Shown: one piece after another, positions 35,033-46,032 of the stretch | Position numbering within the stretch: position 1 is the first letter of the stretch | How the letters are laid out: each line of letters begins with the position of its first letter | Assembly: GCF_963259705.1 (NCBI RefSeq) | Contig: NC_081849.1 | Coordinates: 54,904,093 to 54,968,092 of the forward strand | DNA length: 64,000 nucleotides | DNA from: Myotis daubentonii | Taxonomy: Eukaryota > Chordata > Mammalia > Chiroptera > Vespertilionidae | Reading direction: 5' to 3' | Made by a program: the position numbers and the translations under genes | Notes under the pieces: model-generated | Databases searched by the model: none | Seen by the model: the letters and a program-made list of their open reading frames with translations, nothing else | What the model was told of the DNA's origin: nothing

Positions 35033-35915
35033 TTCTATATAGTAAAAGGGTAATATGCCTCCCGGCACCGGGATCAGCGTGACAGGGGGCAGCGCCCAAA
35101 CCCCCTAATCGCCCTGTGGCTCTGTGTGTGACAGGGTGCAGCGCCCTAACCCCCTGATCGGCCCTGCTCTGTGGGTGATAGAAGGTGGCGCCCCCAACCC
35201 CCCACCCCACGGGCCCTGCTCTGTGTGTGACGGGGTAGAGCCATAACCTCCCCATCAGCCCTGCCCTGAGTGTGACAGTGGCGGCGCCCCAACCCCCTGA
35301 TCTGCCCTGCTCTGTGGGTGATAGAGGGTGGCCCCCCAACCCCCTGATCCGCCCTGCTCTGTGTGTGATGGGGGGTGGTGCCCCAACCCCCTGATCTGCC
35401 CTGCTCTGTGAGTGACAGTGGGGAGCTCCTCAACCCCCTGATCAGCCCTGCTCTGTGTGTGACAGGGTACGGAGCCCCAACCCCCCTGATGGGCCCTGCT
35501 CTGTGCATGACAGGGGCAGCGCCCCAACCCCCTGATCCGCCCTGCTCTGTTCGTGACAGGGGGTGGTGCCGCAACTTCCCTATCGACCCTGCCTTGAGTG
35601 TGACAGGGGGCGGTGCCCTAACCCCCCAATCGGCCGTACCCTGAGCATGACTAGGGTTGGCATCGCAACCTCCAGATCCGCCCTGCTCTGTGCATGACAG
35701 GGGACAGCGCCCCAACTCCCCAATCGGCCCTGCTCTGAGCCCAACCAGGGTCTGCACCTAGGGATTGGGCCTGCCCTCTGCCACCCGGGAGCAGGCCTAA
35801 GCCAGCAGGTCGTTATCTCCAGAGGGGTCCCAGACTGTGAGAGGGCACAGGCTGGGCTGAGGGACCCCCTCTCCCCCCCCCACCAGTGCACAAATTTTTG
35901 TGCACTGGGCCTCTA

Positions 35916-35916
<1 letters not shown>
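35033..35916 (+). mobile_element. Helitron, downstream half of a composite, with minisatellite
   Basis: Starts TTCTATATAGTAAAAGGGTA and ends CTAG (35913-35916) before a T, with the perfect hairpin GTGCACAAATTTTTGTGCAC. The terminal 150 bp match the 16.1-kb element. In place of that element's central part there is a 14-unit minisatellite. A minus-strand frame of about 200 codons through the repeat (35146-35757) has periodic composition and is not a gene. Confidence 0.92.
35079..35740. repeat. 47-bp minisatellite, about 14 units, inside a Helitron
   Basis: Units begin GTGACAGGGGG-(c/t)gg-GCC and end CCC-AACCCCCTGATC-GCCCTGCTCTG. I count 14 units over 662 bp, or 47.3 bp each, with single-base and small-length differences. 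There are no spacers of differing sequence, so it is a tandem array and not a CRISPR. Confidence 0.95.

Positions 35917-35997
<81 letters not shown>
35917..35997. repeat. Compound microsatellite (TA)n(GA)n
   Basis: About 18 TA units pass into about 22 GA units. The TA part is probably the right half of the tract at 34124-34168, separated by the Helitrons. Confidence 0.96.
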
Positions 35998-35999
<2 letters not shown>

Positions 36000-36380
36000 G
36001 ATTACCACAATCAAGGTAATTAACATATTCATCTTACATACTTACCTTTTTTTTGTCTGGTGAGAACACTTAAGATCTAACTCTTAGCAAATTTCAAGTA
36101 TACAGTACAGTATTATCAGTTATATCCACTGTACTGTATATTAGATCCCCAGAACTTATTCACTTTATAACTAAAAGTGTGTACTCTCTGATCAACATCT
36201 CTCCTTCTCCACACGTTCTAACAACCACTGCTCTACTCTCTGATTCTGTGAATTCAGCCTTTGTAGATTCTATACATAAGTGAGATCACTCAGTCTTTGT
36301 CTTTCTGTGTCTGGCTTATTTCACATAGCATAATGTCCTCCAGGTTCATCATGTTGTTACAAATGGCAGGACTTCCTTCC
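36000..36380 (-). repeat. Old L1 3' fragment, antisense
   Basis: 'attaccacaatcaaggtaattaacatattcatctta', 'gatccccagaacttattcac', 'cataagtgagatcactcagt', 'gtctggcttatttcacatag' and 'cctccaggttcatc' are typical of antisense L1 3' regions. Homologous to the left part of the fragment at 29.5 kb. No coding capacity. Confidence 0.85.
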
Positions 36381-37595
36381 TTTGTTATGCTAGCCTGACA
36401 TTTTTAACATATCACTTGCTTTGCTTTCTTTATCAATTCATTCATGCAACAAGTAATAATAAAGACTACTAATGTCAAATAAAAAACTGCACATATTAGA
36501 GGAGAGGAAGGCTAGAGGCAAAAGGATCATTTAGAAAGCTATCACTGTACCTTGTTTTCATTGTGAATGCTTTACAGATCTATGGGTAGTGCTGGAAATA
36601 CTTGTATATCATAAGCCAGAGGTGGTGCTGAAAGTTTTGTTCCAGACTCATTAACTGTAGGCCCTGGGTCAATGTTCAGGTAGAAATGTCACTGGGGACA
36701 AAGCTCAGGAGCCGGGATAGGGATGCAGAAAGACTACAGTTTAAGTTGTGCATCTTATTTGCTTTTGTATATGAGTAAAACTATAGTATATTAAATATAT
36801 AATTATTCAAAATAATTTTTATTTTAATAATATTTATTGAGCCTTTACTATGGTAGAGGTCTATGCTCAACACTTTATATGACTTTTTTTTAAACTTAAG
36901 CCTCACTAGAGTTCTATGTTTACTATTCTTACCCATCTCTCCCAAATATGGTTTCCCAGCTAATAAAGGGACTCCACATCCAACTGGGCTCTCTAGTTTC
37001 AGCATCTGTACTTGAATCTCCCCTGTGTCTTTGCATCCCAATGCCTAGGTTAAGTATCCGTGTAGTATACCTGGCACTCACTCTATGTCTATTTGGTGGA
37101 TGACTGACTGCACGCTAACATTTGTGACACCAGGCAGTCTGAAGTTGCAAATGGTGTGTTTAAAAACAAGTGAAACCAAGGATTAATGAACAAGTACAAA
37201 CCCCAAGTAAGTACAATAAAAGAGAAAATATTTAGAATGATATAATAATTTTAGGGAGAAAATGGCAAAGAAATAGAGAGCATACATTTTAGGAATGGTC
37301 CTGCTCTGGCCTTAATTTTGTTAATTTGTGACAGGTAGGGTAATTCAATTGGTCTACAACTCATTTCATGTTTCCAGGGGTAAATAGTGCTCATTTGAGG
37401 AAGCTCAAGATATTCGCTACAAATTTCTTTGTGTTCAAATGGCAGTTTCTTGTTACAGTTAATGTTATTAAACATCTACTCTGTGCACGGTCTCAGTGCA
37501 CATTCCATGGGAGATTTAGAGTTGCGTGTGTAAGATGGGTCTCTGCTCATAGAACTTTACATGGGAGTTGGGGAGGCAGCCTGAGAATGTTACTC
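36381..37595. other. Unassigned sequence, about 1.2 kb
   Basis: Mostly unrecognised. 'tattgagcctttactatggt...ctcaacactttatatga' near 36835-36890 may be a small old MIR or L2 remnant, antisense. Confidence 0.4.
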
Positions 37596-37599
37596 CTCC

Positions 37600-38065
37600 A
37601 AGACCTTCCATGATCCCGCTCCCCAGCCCTCTCAGTTCCTTCTCCATTTCCCTCGCCCTGCCATCCACACTGGCCTCTTGAAGACACCACATGCATGCTT
37701 GTCTCGGCCTCTTTTTTTGCATTTGTTCTACTGCCAGGGTTCCTCCTATCAAAATGTCACTATGGCTCACCACTTCTGTCAGGGTTCTGCTGAAATTTAG
37801 GTTAATATTAGGTAATTAACCCCCTAATATAAAATCTATAATCACCTTGTTCCTACTCCCTACTTTATTTTTCCCTATGGCACTTATCACCGACTTACTC
37901 ATGCTTATACCAATGATGCATTTATTTATTGCTTACTAGCTTCTCCACCCCCTGGACTGTGAGTTCTTTGAGAGGAGGAACTTGTTGTGTTTATGGCTGT
38001 TTCTTCACCCAGAATGGTGCCAGGCATGTAATAGAGACCCCATAAATATGTAATGAGTGCATGAA
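37600..38065 (+). repeat. L2 LINE 3' end, sense
   Basis: 'ccttccatgatcccgctccc', 'atttttccctatggcactta', 'catttatttattgcttacta', 'ctggactgtgagttctttgagaggaggaac' and 'gaatggtgccaggcatgtaatag' follow the L2 3'-end order over about 465 bp. One of the better-preserved L2 copies here. Confidence 0.8.
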
Positions 38066-38518
38066 AAAGAAACTGACTAATGAATATACACATGACTGCA
38101 CAATGGCCAAATTGTTAATGCAAGTGATAATCACTGTGGAAACGCATGGGGAACGTTTGGGAATGCACCTTTTCCTGAATTTCACAGTATGAAACTACTC
38201 AAGGAGAGACATTCTGCCTTAAATACCCGTGTCCACTGATATGCCTGGGGGAATACCTAACACATTGCATTTATTTTATACATATTCTTGGAAATGTTAT
38301 ATTTCCAAGAGGAGATGTATCTTTAGCAGGCTTTGAAAGGTAGATGAAATTTAGATGCATGGTAAGTAGAAGAGATGGCATCAATCACCCGAATAAGATA
38401 GAGATGGAGATACACACAGTTTCCTTTGACATGGAGTCTCAGAATATGTTAGCAAGAGCAAAGGCTTAAGGTAAAAAAAAGTAGACAGTGATATAGTTGG
38501 GGACACATTGTAGAAGGG

Positions 38519-38521
<3 letters not shown>
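38066..38521. other. Unassigned sequence
   Basis: Nothing recognised before the GT tract. Confidence 0.45.

Positions 38522-38560
<39 letters not shown>
38522..38560. repeat. (GT)n microsatellite
   Basis: About 19 uninterrupted GT units. Confidence 0.98.
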
Positions 38561-38563
<3 letters not shown>

Positions 38564-38651
38564 TTATTTTTATTAAATCCTCACCTGAGGATAGTTTTCT
38601 ATTCCTTTTTTATTTTAGATAGAATGAATGGAAGGGGGAGGGGCAGAGAGA

Positions 38652-38704
<53 letters not shown>

Positions 38705-38808
38705 AGAGAGGACACATTGATTGGTTGCCTCCCGCATATGCAGGAACCTGGGCCAGGGATCAAGCCTGCAACCAACACTCTAATCTACTGAGCCAAATCT
38801 GCCAGGGC
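38561..38808 (-). repeat. Ves-related SINE with an expanded (GA)n tract
   Basis: Minus orientation: 'aatcctcacctgaggatag' and 'attttagatagaatgaatgg' at the tail side, an expanded GA run (38658-38702), 'cacattgattggttgcctcc' and the tRNA-like end 'aatctactgagcc...gccagggc'. The 'cctcacctgaggat' tail marks a subtype shared with the 50.3-kb copy. Confidence 0.88.
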
Positions 38809-39335
38809 AGAAGCTTGTGTTTAAAGGTATGCAAGATATTACACAAATTTTTGAGTCATATACTTTTGAGCATGTGACAAAATCAGAGTGGTATTTTTGG
38901 GAAGATACATTTTATACTTGTATTAATTTGTATGCATTTCTATTTAGCTTATAGGGTCAAAATAGCTTTGTTGGGGAAAGCATAGCTTTACTGATTGGGT
39001 CGGAGAGAAATTAGGGTAAAGTGATCCGATATTACTCCTGTGGAAATAGTTTGGATGGGTGTGATGACAGCATGTACTGGGGTAAAAAGAATAGAAAAAA
39101 AGAAATTATGTGAGTTATTATATGAAGATGTAATGAACAGGATTTTCATATGAAGGAGTTTCAAAGAAGCCACTGACAGAACTGGCTGGGAAAATGGTTT
39201 TATTGGTAAACTGAAGTTTCTGATAAGGAGGAGAAAACCAAGATGAAGTATCAACAGGCAGGCGACCATGTTGTTAGGAAGTGAAAGGAGACACTGAGAT
39301 CGGAAATAGACATTTGGGAATTAGCAAAACATCTA
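38809..39335. other. Unassigned sequence
   Basis: No recognised repeat. The minus-strand frame at 38988-39269 has no domain features. Confidence 0.45.
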
Positions 39336-39601
39336 TCTATATAAAACCCTAATATGCAAATTGAACAGCAGAACAACCAGTTGCTATGACATGCACTGAC
39401 CAGCAGGGGGCAGATTCTCAATGCAGAAGTTGCCCCCAGCCTGCAGGCCCTGATTGGCAGAGGCGGGGGGCGGGGCCGGTGAGCAGGCAGCACCAGGCCA
39501 GCCAAAGTGGGTGCGAGTGGGTTACCCCACAGATCAGCTCTGATCACCCCCCATGCCTAGGGACCCTTCCTGTGCACGAATTTCATGCACCGGGCCTCTA
39601 G
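39336..39601 (+). mobile_element. Non-autonomous Helitron
   Basis: Starts TCTATATAAAACCCTAATAT after host A and ends CTAG (39598-39601) before T, with the hairpin GTGCACGAATTTCATGCAC and the 'ctgaccagcagggggcagat' motif. The octamer ATGCAAAT lies just inside the 5' end. At 266 bp it is a compact complete copy. Confidence 0.92.
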
Positions 39602-39609
39602 TAGTTAAT

Positions 39610-40060
39610 AATTGTGCTAATATTCCCAGAGCATTTGAGATTTGTGGTTGTCATTAATTTATGTATACAAGTGTTGATTGGGCCCTTATTTGACAAGAAT
39701 TCTTACAGGTACTGGGGATACGGCAGAGATCAAACAGAATAGACCTCTGCCCTTGTGTACTTTACCTTCTAGTTAGAGGAAGTGAGATATATGGCTTAGC
39801 ATATCCATGCATGATACGTGATATGGAGAAACATAAAGCAGGGCAGAAGGTAAGGGTTGTAAGCGTGGAGGTCAGGAGGACTCCAAGATTCAAATAGAGT
39901 GGTCAGGACAGGTCTCATTGAGGAGGCGAGCAAACCCTGAAGGAGGTGTGGATGTGAGCCACACTGAAATCTGGGGGAGCAACTTAGAGGAAGCAGGAAA
40001 GCAAAGCCCTGATCTTGCTTCCTAGGTTCGAGGAAGAGCAAAGAGGCCAGTGCAGCAGGG
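39610..40060 (-). repeat. Old L2-like LINE fragment, antisense
   Basis: 'ggtactggggatacggcagagatcaaacagaatagacctctgccc', then 'gagtggtcaggacaggtctcattgaggagg' and 'tctgggggagcaacttagaggaagcaggaaagcaaagccctg' follow the antisense L2 order (GCTGGGGATACAGCAGTGAACAAAACAGAC..., GGAAGGCCTCTCTGAGGAGG...). Confidence 0.65.
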
Positions 40061-42374
40061 CAGGGGGAAGTGGGGCAGGGATGGGATCAGGGCAGAGCCG
40101 GAAGGGGTGAAGAAAAGGCTCTGCCATGTCGTGTGGGCCCATGACAACCGGGGCCGACTCTGAATGAGAAGGCAGCTGGTGAATCCTCTGGAGCAGACAA
40201 GGTACATGGTGTGACCTGTATGTTAAGTGGCTCTTTCTGGTTTCTCTATTGATTACAGAGCAGTGAGTCACCTGGAGTGGAGATGGGCTCGCTGCCTCTA
40301 GTCAAAGGCATTTTTGTTTAGACAAAATAACTTACCAGTGTAATTTAAATTTCCCAAAAGCATCTTTTTAGGTTTTAATTAAACCTCCCTCATTTTCATT
40401 CAAGCACATCTTCAGCATTTCTCGCATCCTCACTGCTGCTGTGGAAAATTCACATTCAGAAAGCTTGCTGGGTTAGATGGAAGATAAATGGCTAATTAAT
40501 CATCTCTTTCATTGACTCTCTGTGCTAAAGTGCACACGACATTGATCTTATTGGATTTTAACTCATTCTCCATGTGATCTTTCTAAGTTTAAGGTAAATA
40601 TATTTAGAAGATAAATCTGTCATAGGTTTCCTACACTTTCCACTGCTTCCAATTACAGTTTGAATTATGTCTCTTAAGGTCTAGCATCAATTGTATCATG
40701 AAAAGCTATGCTTTATATTATTCAAAATCACGTTTGACTGCTGTGTGTGTCTGAAAAACAATAACAAACTCGAGAAAATTCCAAACTGGACTTTAACTGA
40801 TCCTGGTGGTTTTGAAATGTTTGAGATACCCGTCCTTTCATATTTACATTAGTCTTATAATGTAATGACCTAGCGTTCTGACCTAAGTTTAGCTCAGATA
40901 TTGCAAGTACTTATAAAGAGATAGCTACTATAGCATTCAGATGGTAACTTTCCCTGCTTAAAATCTATTTAAGCACAGGGAAGCCAACCGGGTATGACAT
41001 TTATAAACCGAGATATCTGTTCATCATTTCCTAACAACATCAGTGTTTTCTCAGAGTGTGCTGCTGGGTTATCTAGGAGAGGCCATGTGCTGGTTCACTG
41101 GTAGAAACAACAACACATAACTACAGAATGCCTTGTTTTTGTCACACACTTCTCTAAGACCCTCTCCCCCTTAACAAAGCAAAAGAGGCTCTCTAACCAA
41201 GATTATGAATTAGGTAGACTATATTTCTTTCACTGTTATCATATTTAAGTAGAGGAATAAGAAAATGTTTAGTCTCACAAAAATGCATATGGAGAAAGCA
41301 TACTGAGTTGGTTTTGTTTAGTCCGAATGTCATCATGTACTTATGCCCATTATTTAGAACTCCTTTGGATATTTAAAAATTCAAATTAATTTAAGAACCC
41401 CTGTTTCAGGCAGGGGTGAGGGACTTACAAAATTTCTAAAATGATAAACAGGACAGTTTCAGAGAGTATAGCTTGGGAAGAAATGACAATAAAAATCTGC
41501 AGAAACTGAAATTTTAAGGGCAGATGTTTTTCTGATAAGATTTTCTAAGAAAACAATGAGGAAATGTTTCATCTTCCTCCCAAGGAAATAAGATGCTAAG
41601 TCTATTTCTAACAATTTCTCATGATAATAACTCCAGAGATAGGAAATAGATTAAAATTAGTTTCTGATCTGATTTGACTGTTTCTGTCATTTACAATCCC
41701 ATGGTTACTCTGCTTACCTAAGCCAATCTTCCCTGCGTATCATTTTCAATCTTAATGTAATACCCCCATATGCATGGCTAGGAAAATATTAGTGTACCTG
41801 TGTGTGTGTTTAAGTATTGATTTTAAAATATCCTTTGTCTAATAAATCAAAGAGCCGGTAGAGAATGTATTTTGGTGACGAGGTCATGGATTTGAAAGCT
41901 TTGCCTCTGAGCGTATTCACTGAAATTTCCTCTTATGAGAAAATGGGCATTCAGCCCCACACAGATCATTTGATAAATGAAACAGATTCCAAATTTCAGC
42001 TATAAAAGTCACAGTGAACATGAAATGTTGTCTGGGATTTTATTGCAGTGACTCACAGCTGCATAACAATCACCTTTGTGGAAAACACAGACACTTCGGT
42101 ACTGAAAGAATGCCTCTCCTTTTGGAGATTCAAATGCTTTATTTTTTTCACTAGAAATAAGCACTGTTTATGAGTATAACTGTAGGGAATATGGATACCT
42201 TTATTCACTGCTACATTGTGAGTGTATCACATAAAGCCTATCTTACAATAAACTCTCAGTAAAGATCTGTTGCTTTGTGGCTTGATAAAAGAATGGATGA
42301 AAGAATTCCATTTCTTGATTTGTCCTTTTGGCAGCATGAGAAAGTCATTTGGAAATTAAATATTTTATTCAACA
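40061..42374. other. Repeat-poor interval, possibly conserved
   Basis: About 2.3 kb without any bat-specific or clearly old repeat, while the rest of the window has frequent insertions. It contains AT-rich homeodomain-like words (for example 'tggctaattaatcatc' near 40490 and 'ttttaattaaacctccc' near 40375). No exon is argued. Its role is unknown. Confidence 0.35.
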
Positions 42375-42500
42375 ATGTGGTGATTTGTTTATTTATCAAA
42401 TACATATTGCCTGTGAAGTACTAATCCTAAGTCCTAGGGGAAAAAATAGTGAATCTGATGGACATCATCCCTGATTTCATGGTGGTTACAATCTGATGAG
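42375..42500 (-). repeat. L2 3'-end fragment, antisense
   Basis: 'tgatttgtttatttatcaaatacatattgcctgtgaagtac...aagtcctaggggaaaaaatagtgaatctgatgga' matches the antisense L2 pattern. Tentative. Confidence 0.45.
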
Positions 42501-42571
42501 TTTTATAATCAAGATGAAACATGTAGAATGCAGACATGTATTCTGAGGTTTTCTTAAAGATCATCTTGACT

Positions 42572-42650
42572 GTCCTGGCTGGGTGGCTCAGTTGGTTGGA
42601 GCATCGTACTGTACACCAAAAGGTTGTGGGTTCAATCCTACACAGCTATG
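42572..42650 (+). repeat. Ves-related SINE head fragment, sense
   Basis: 'tcctggctgggtggctcagttggttggagcatcgtactgtacaccaaaaggttgtgggttcaatcc' is the tRNA-derived head with A-box- and B-box-like motifs. The Ves body and tail are missing, so this is a truncated SINE and not a tRNA gene. Confidence 0.85.
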
Positions 42651-43203
42651 TAGAAACCAGTACTTTAGAACTCATGACTTGGGAGAAACTGCAGGCTATA
42701 CTAACCAGTAGGAAGTAGCCCTGACTATGGTTCTGAAGAGAGGATTAGAGATGCTGAGCCAACATGCCTGCCTCTGAAGATGGGGCAAGTGAGTCCTTAT
42801 TCCATCTTTTCTGCAATCAGAAATATGCTTCCTTTTCTCAGAAATACAGAGAGTGCATGTAACTTGTGGTACTCGATAGAGAATTAAGAATTCTCAATAA
42901 AGAGATTGAAGTAGAAAGTCTGTCCAAACAAATAACTTCTGAATAGATAGAATCTGACTACATACATTCTCCTTGTTATATAGAGCTGAAGTACATTAAG
43001 CAACCTTCTTTATTAAGAGAGAACCACAGTTTTGGGTTTTTTGGGGGTTTTTTTTGAGGAGTGAGAAGAGAATTTGAATTTATCTTTACTTTTTAGTTAG
43101 GAATGATAATTTATTAGCTTAAGTAATACTCATGCTTTATTTAACCCCAGCCCCTGTCTTGCTGTAACAGCAAAAGAGGTCCCCAAGTAAGGACTGCCTA
43201 GTT
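42651..43203. other. Unassigned sequence
   Basis: Nothing recognised. A G/T-rich homopolymeric stretch lies near 43030-43050. Confidence 0.45.
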
Positions 43204-43420
43204 CAGCGGCTCTCAACCTGTGGGTCGCAACCCCATTGGCAGTCGAACAACCCTTTCACAGGGGTTGCTTAAAACCATCCTGCATATCAGATATTTACAT
43301 TACGATTCATAACAGTAGCAACATTACAGTTATGAAGTAGCAACGAAAATAATTTTATGGTTGGGGGTCACCACAACATGAGGAACTGTATTTAAAGGGC
43401 CAGAAGGTTGAGAACCACTG
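43204..43420. mobile_element. SPIN-like hAT MITE
   Basis: Ends CAGCGGCTCTCAACCTGTGG and GGTTGAGAACCACTG. The interior 'cgaacaaccctttcacaggggttgc', 'atcctgcatatcagatattt', 'cattacgattcataacagtagc' and 'tggggtcaccacaacatgagg' matches the non-autonomous SPIN hAT family as I know it. About 217 bp, slightly deleted near the right end. A duplication is suggested (GCCTAGTT left, CCCTAGTT right after two extra bases). Confidence 0.93.
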
Positions 43421-43980
43421 GGCCCTAGTTGAATTCATCAACTCATCAGACCATGAGATAATAAGAATAAATGAACACATTGTTTTAGACCACAGACTTG
43501 GGTGACTTATTATATAGCAAAAGATAATTTCTTTCTTTCTTTTCTTTTCTTTTTCCTTTGCAGTTCTAGAGTGTTTGTTGTTGAAGGAAACCATACTGCT
43601 TTGCTTATAGCATTTTCTAAAATATAGATATTAAGACTTGAATCTCCCATGCTTTTTAAAACATGTTCCTCTGTTGTATGGTTCATTTTTAAAAAGAAAA
43701 AGCATTTGCAATTATGTTGACAATGACAAAAAATATGTAAAGTTTGTAAGCGTGAATCACAAACCATTGCTGATGATGGAAGATCAAAATGGAAGTATTT
43801 TTGTTTGCTTGTCAGTTTTGTATAGTTTTGGTTTCTGAATTTCATAATTAATGATAAAATAATAATAGCATAGGAGTATTAAAATATCCCCAGAATATTT
43901 TAAAAATTTTTCTAGGCATTATTTTAAGAAAAAAATCTTGGTTATAGGAATTAGTGAAAGTTTAAATTTTCTTTTAGTTT
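43421..43980. other. Unassigned sequence
   Basis: AT-rich with a CT-rich stretch near 43530-43560. Nothing recognised. Confidence 0.45.
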
Positions 43981-43981
43981 T

Positions 43982-44191
43982 AAAAAAATATATATTTCTA
44001 TTGATTTCAGAGAGGAAGGAAGAGGGAGAGATAGAAACATCAATGAGAGCCATTGATTAAACTGCTTCCTGCATGCCCCCCACTGATGATGGAGCCCGCA
44101 ACCTGGGTATGTGCCCTGATCAGGAATTGAATGGAACTGTGATCTCCTGGTTCATAGCTCGAAGCTCAACCACTGAGCCATACTGGTGGGG
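43982..44191 (-). repeat. Ves SINE
   Basis: Minus-orientation Ves SINE ('ctattgatttcagagaggaa', 'agatagaaacatcaatgaga', 'catgccccccactgatgatg', 'agctcaaccactgagccata'). TTTTAGTTTT-like sequence on both sides (about 43973-43981 and 44195-44205) is the likely target duplication. Confidence 0.92.
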
Positions 44192-44205
44192 ATTTTTTAG
44201 TTTTT

Positions 44206-45397
44206 GAAAGCGTTTTTTTAGTGAAAGCTTAGAACAGTAATATATATTTTGGTCTCTGTTTACCAATGAAAATTTTATATATCTACTCTTATTTCAGGTT
44301 AATCTTTAAATTGTTTTTAACCTAATGAATTTTTTGATATCCCATTCCTCAAACTGAGTAAATTATGCAGCTGTTTTTTTTTATAGTGTGCATTGCAAAT
44401 TCCGTCTTTCTTTTACATTTCCGATCTCTTTCACAAAATATGATCTGTTTGCAAAAATAAGTGGTACTAAAATATCTAAGCAAAGGGGTATGCTCATTTA
44501 AATTAATGACTGGAAATTAACTAAAGTGAGAGAGAATCTTTTATTAGACTTATTAGCATAATTTGAAACAACCTGCACAACTGTTTCTGTTTTCATCAAA
44601 ATCTTAAATTTTGCACAATTTCAGCATTCTCCTGATGCTGACAACTGCCAAGCAATTACTTTTTGATCTTTTTAGCTTGAATTTCTATTGCTTTCATTAA
44701 TGCTTGAGCTGAGCAAAAAGAGCCTGAAAAAGATTTCTCTACAGCGCTCTTTTATAAACATTTTAAAATCACATTTATAGGAGAAACTATCAGTTTGTCA
44801 AGCTGCAAGTTTATTATCGCATTGTAATGTTCACATTGGACCAGCAACACAGGAAATTGCAGCAGTGTTTCTAAACCAAACCTATAGGTGACACAAATGC
44901 TTGGCGTTTCTTTAATTGAACTGAATATTAAGCTGACTTAGAATGCTGCCCATTCTTGTTATTTGAGTAGCCTACATTCTTAATAACCTAATTTCCATTG
45001 TGTGATGGCCTGGAGCAAAGTGACTACTTGGAAAGCCGCAGATGGACTTGAATTGAAGCAAACAATCTCCTGTGACCTCCCTAAAGGTCTGTTGTTCACC
45101 TAAGTGACCCCAATTGCAGCTCAGCCTACATATCCTAACCTCTTCTCACTTTCCAAAGTTATCTAATTAGTTTAAATGGCTTATGACCAAATGTTGTGTC
45201 TCTATCACAAAATGGGCATTTAAATTATAACTCTTAATATGGGTCATCCCTGAAAAAGAAGCTAGACTCAAAGACTTTTACAAGGTCCTTAATTTTAGAA
45301 TCATTACTTGACTCAGGTCTGTTTCTTCATTTCTTCTTTTTTCCTGTTCACCTGTTTATTATCATTAGTATCAGTACCTACCATTGTTTTAAGTACA
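44206..45397. other. Repeat-poor interval, candidate conserved non-coding DNA
   Basis: About 1.2 kb without recognisable repeats. Around 44520-45180 the sequence is less simple than average, with AT-rich homeodomain- and SOX-like words. A 37-bp segment at 45097-45133 recurs at 47362-47398. Conservation cannot be judged from one sequence. Confidence 0.3.
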
Positions 45398-45565
45398 CAG
45401 CATGTGTCAAATACCATGGTAGGTTTGTTAAGTCTAATTTCTTATAATCACACACATTAGGTGTTATTTTCTCTCTGATATGGATGAAGAAACTAAAGCC
45501 TATGGCCCAAATCCCAAAGCTAGAAAGTGGTAGACTCAGAATTCAAATTCAATTCTCCTTCAGTT
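45398..45565 (-). repeat. MIR SINE fragment, antisense
   Basis: 'cagcatgtgtcaaataccatggtagg...tctaatttcttataatcac...gtgttattttctctctgatatggatgaagaaactaaagcc...agctagaaagtggtagactcagaattcaaattcaa' follows antisense MIR order. Confidence 0.75.
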
Positions 45566-46032
45566 CTTTCCATTCTTCTTTGGTGGTTGCCAAATTCCAC
45601 TTCCATTATAAAATAGTTTATAGTCTTAAGGAAAACCTGTATGCCCACTGCTTATAAATAGTTGTTACAACCATTGTCCCCAGGCTAAATGAGCAACCCC
45701 CTCTGTACTACAATTGAATGTCAAATATTAAATAGTACTCTACCCACAAATTGTTGATCTATGTAATTCTCCCACTTGTTAGGCTATGAGCTCTTTAGCC
45801 ACAAGGATTAAAATTTATTTTTCTTGTTATCTCTCATGTCTTACACAGAGTGATTATCCAATGAATGGGCTATGCTTCAATGGACTAGCAATTACTTTGA
45901 TACTCCTGCTATGAATGTGTTATTTTCCTCTGCTGAATTTTAGGTAAAAGCCTAGTTAGCACATGCAGTACTTTATTTATTAGAAGCAAGATATAAATGA
46001 AAAAGCCAGTGATTCAATAAAAGGTTAGAATG
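45566..46032. other. Mostly unassigned; possible old L2 remnant
   Basis: 'ttctcccacttgttaggctatgagctctttagccacaaggatt...cttacacagagtgattatccaatgaatg' (about 45770-45870) resembles a sense L2 3' end, with low certainty. The rest is unrecognised. Confidence 0.35.

Noticed and set aside
35079..35740. Repeated units resembling a CRISPR array
   Set aside because: The units are contiguous and homologous along their whole length, with no unique spacers. The context is mammalian.
35146..35757. Minus-strand open frame of about 200 codons, plus overlapping frames on both strands
   Set aside because: The whole frame is made of 47-bp minisatellite units within a Helitron. The period is not a multiple of three and the composition is periodic, so it is not a gene.
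42572..42650. tRNA-like sequence with A- and B-box motifs
   Set aside because: The sequence matches the head of a Ves-related SINE. It lacks a complete cloverleaf, and similar heads recur throughout the window.
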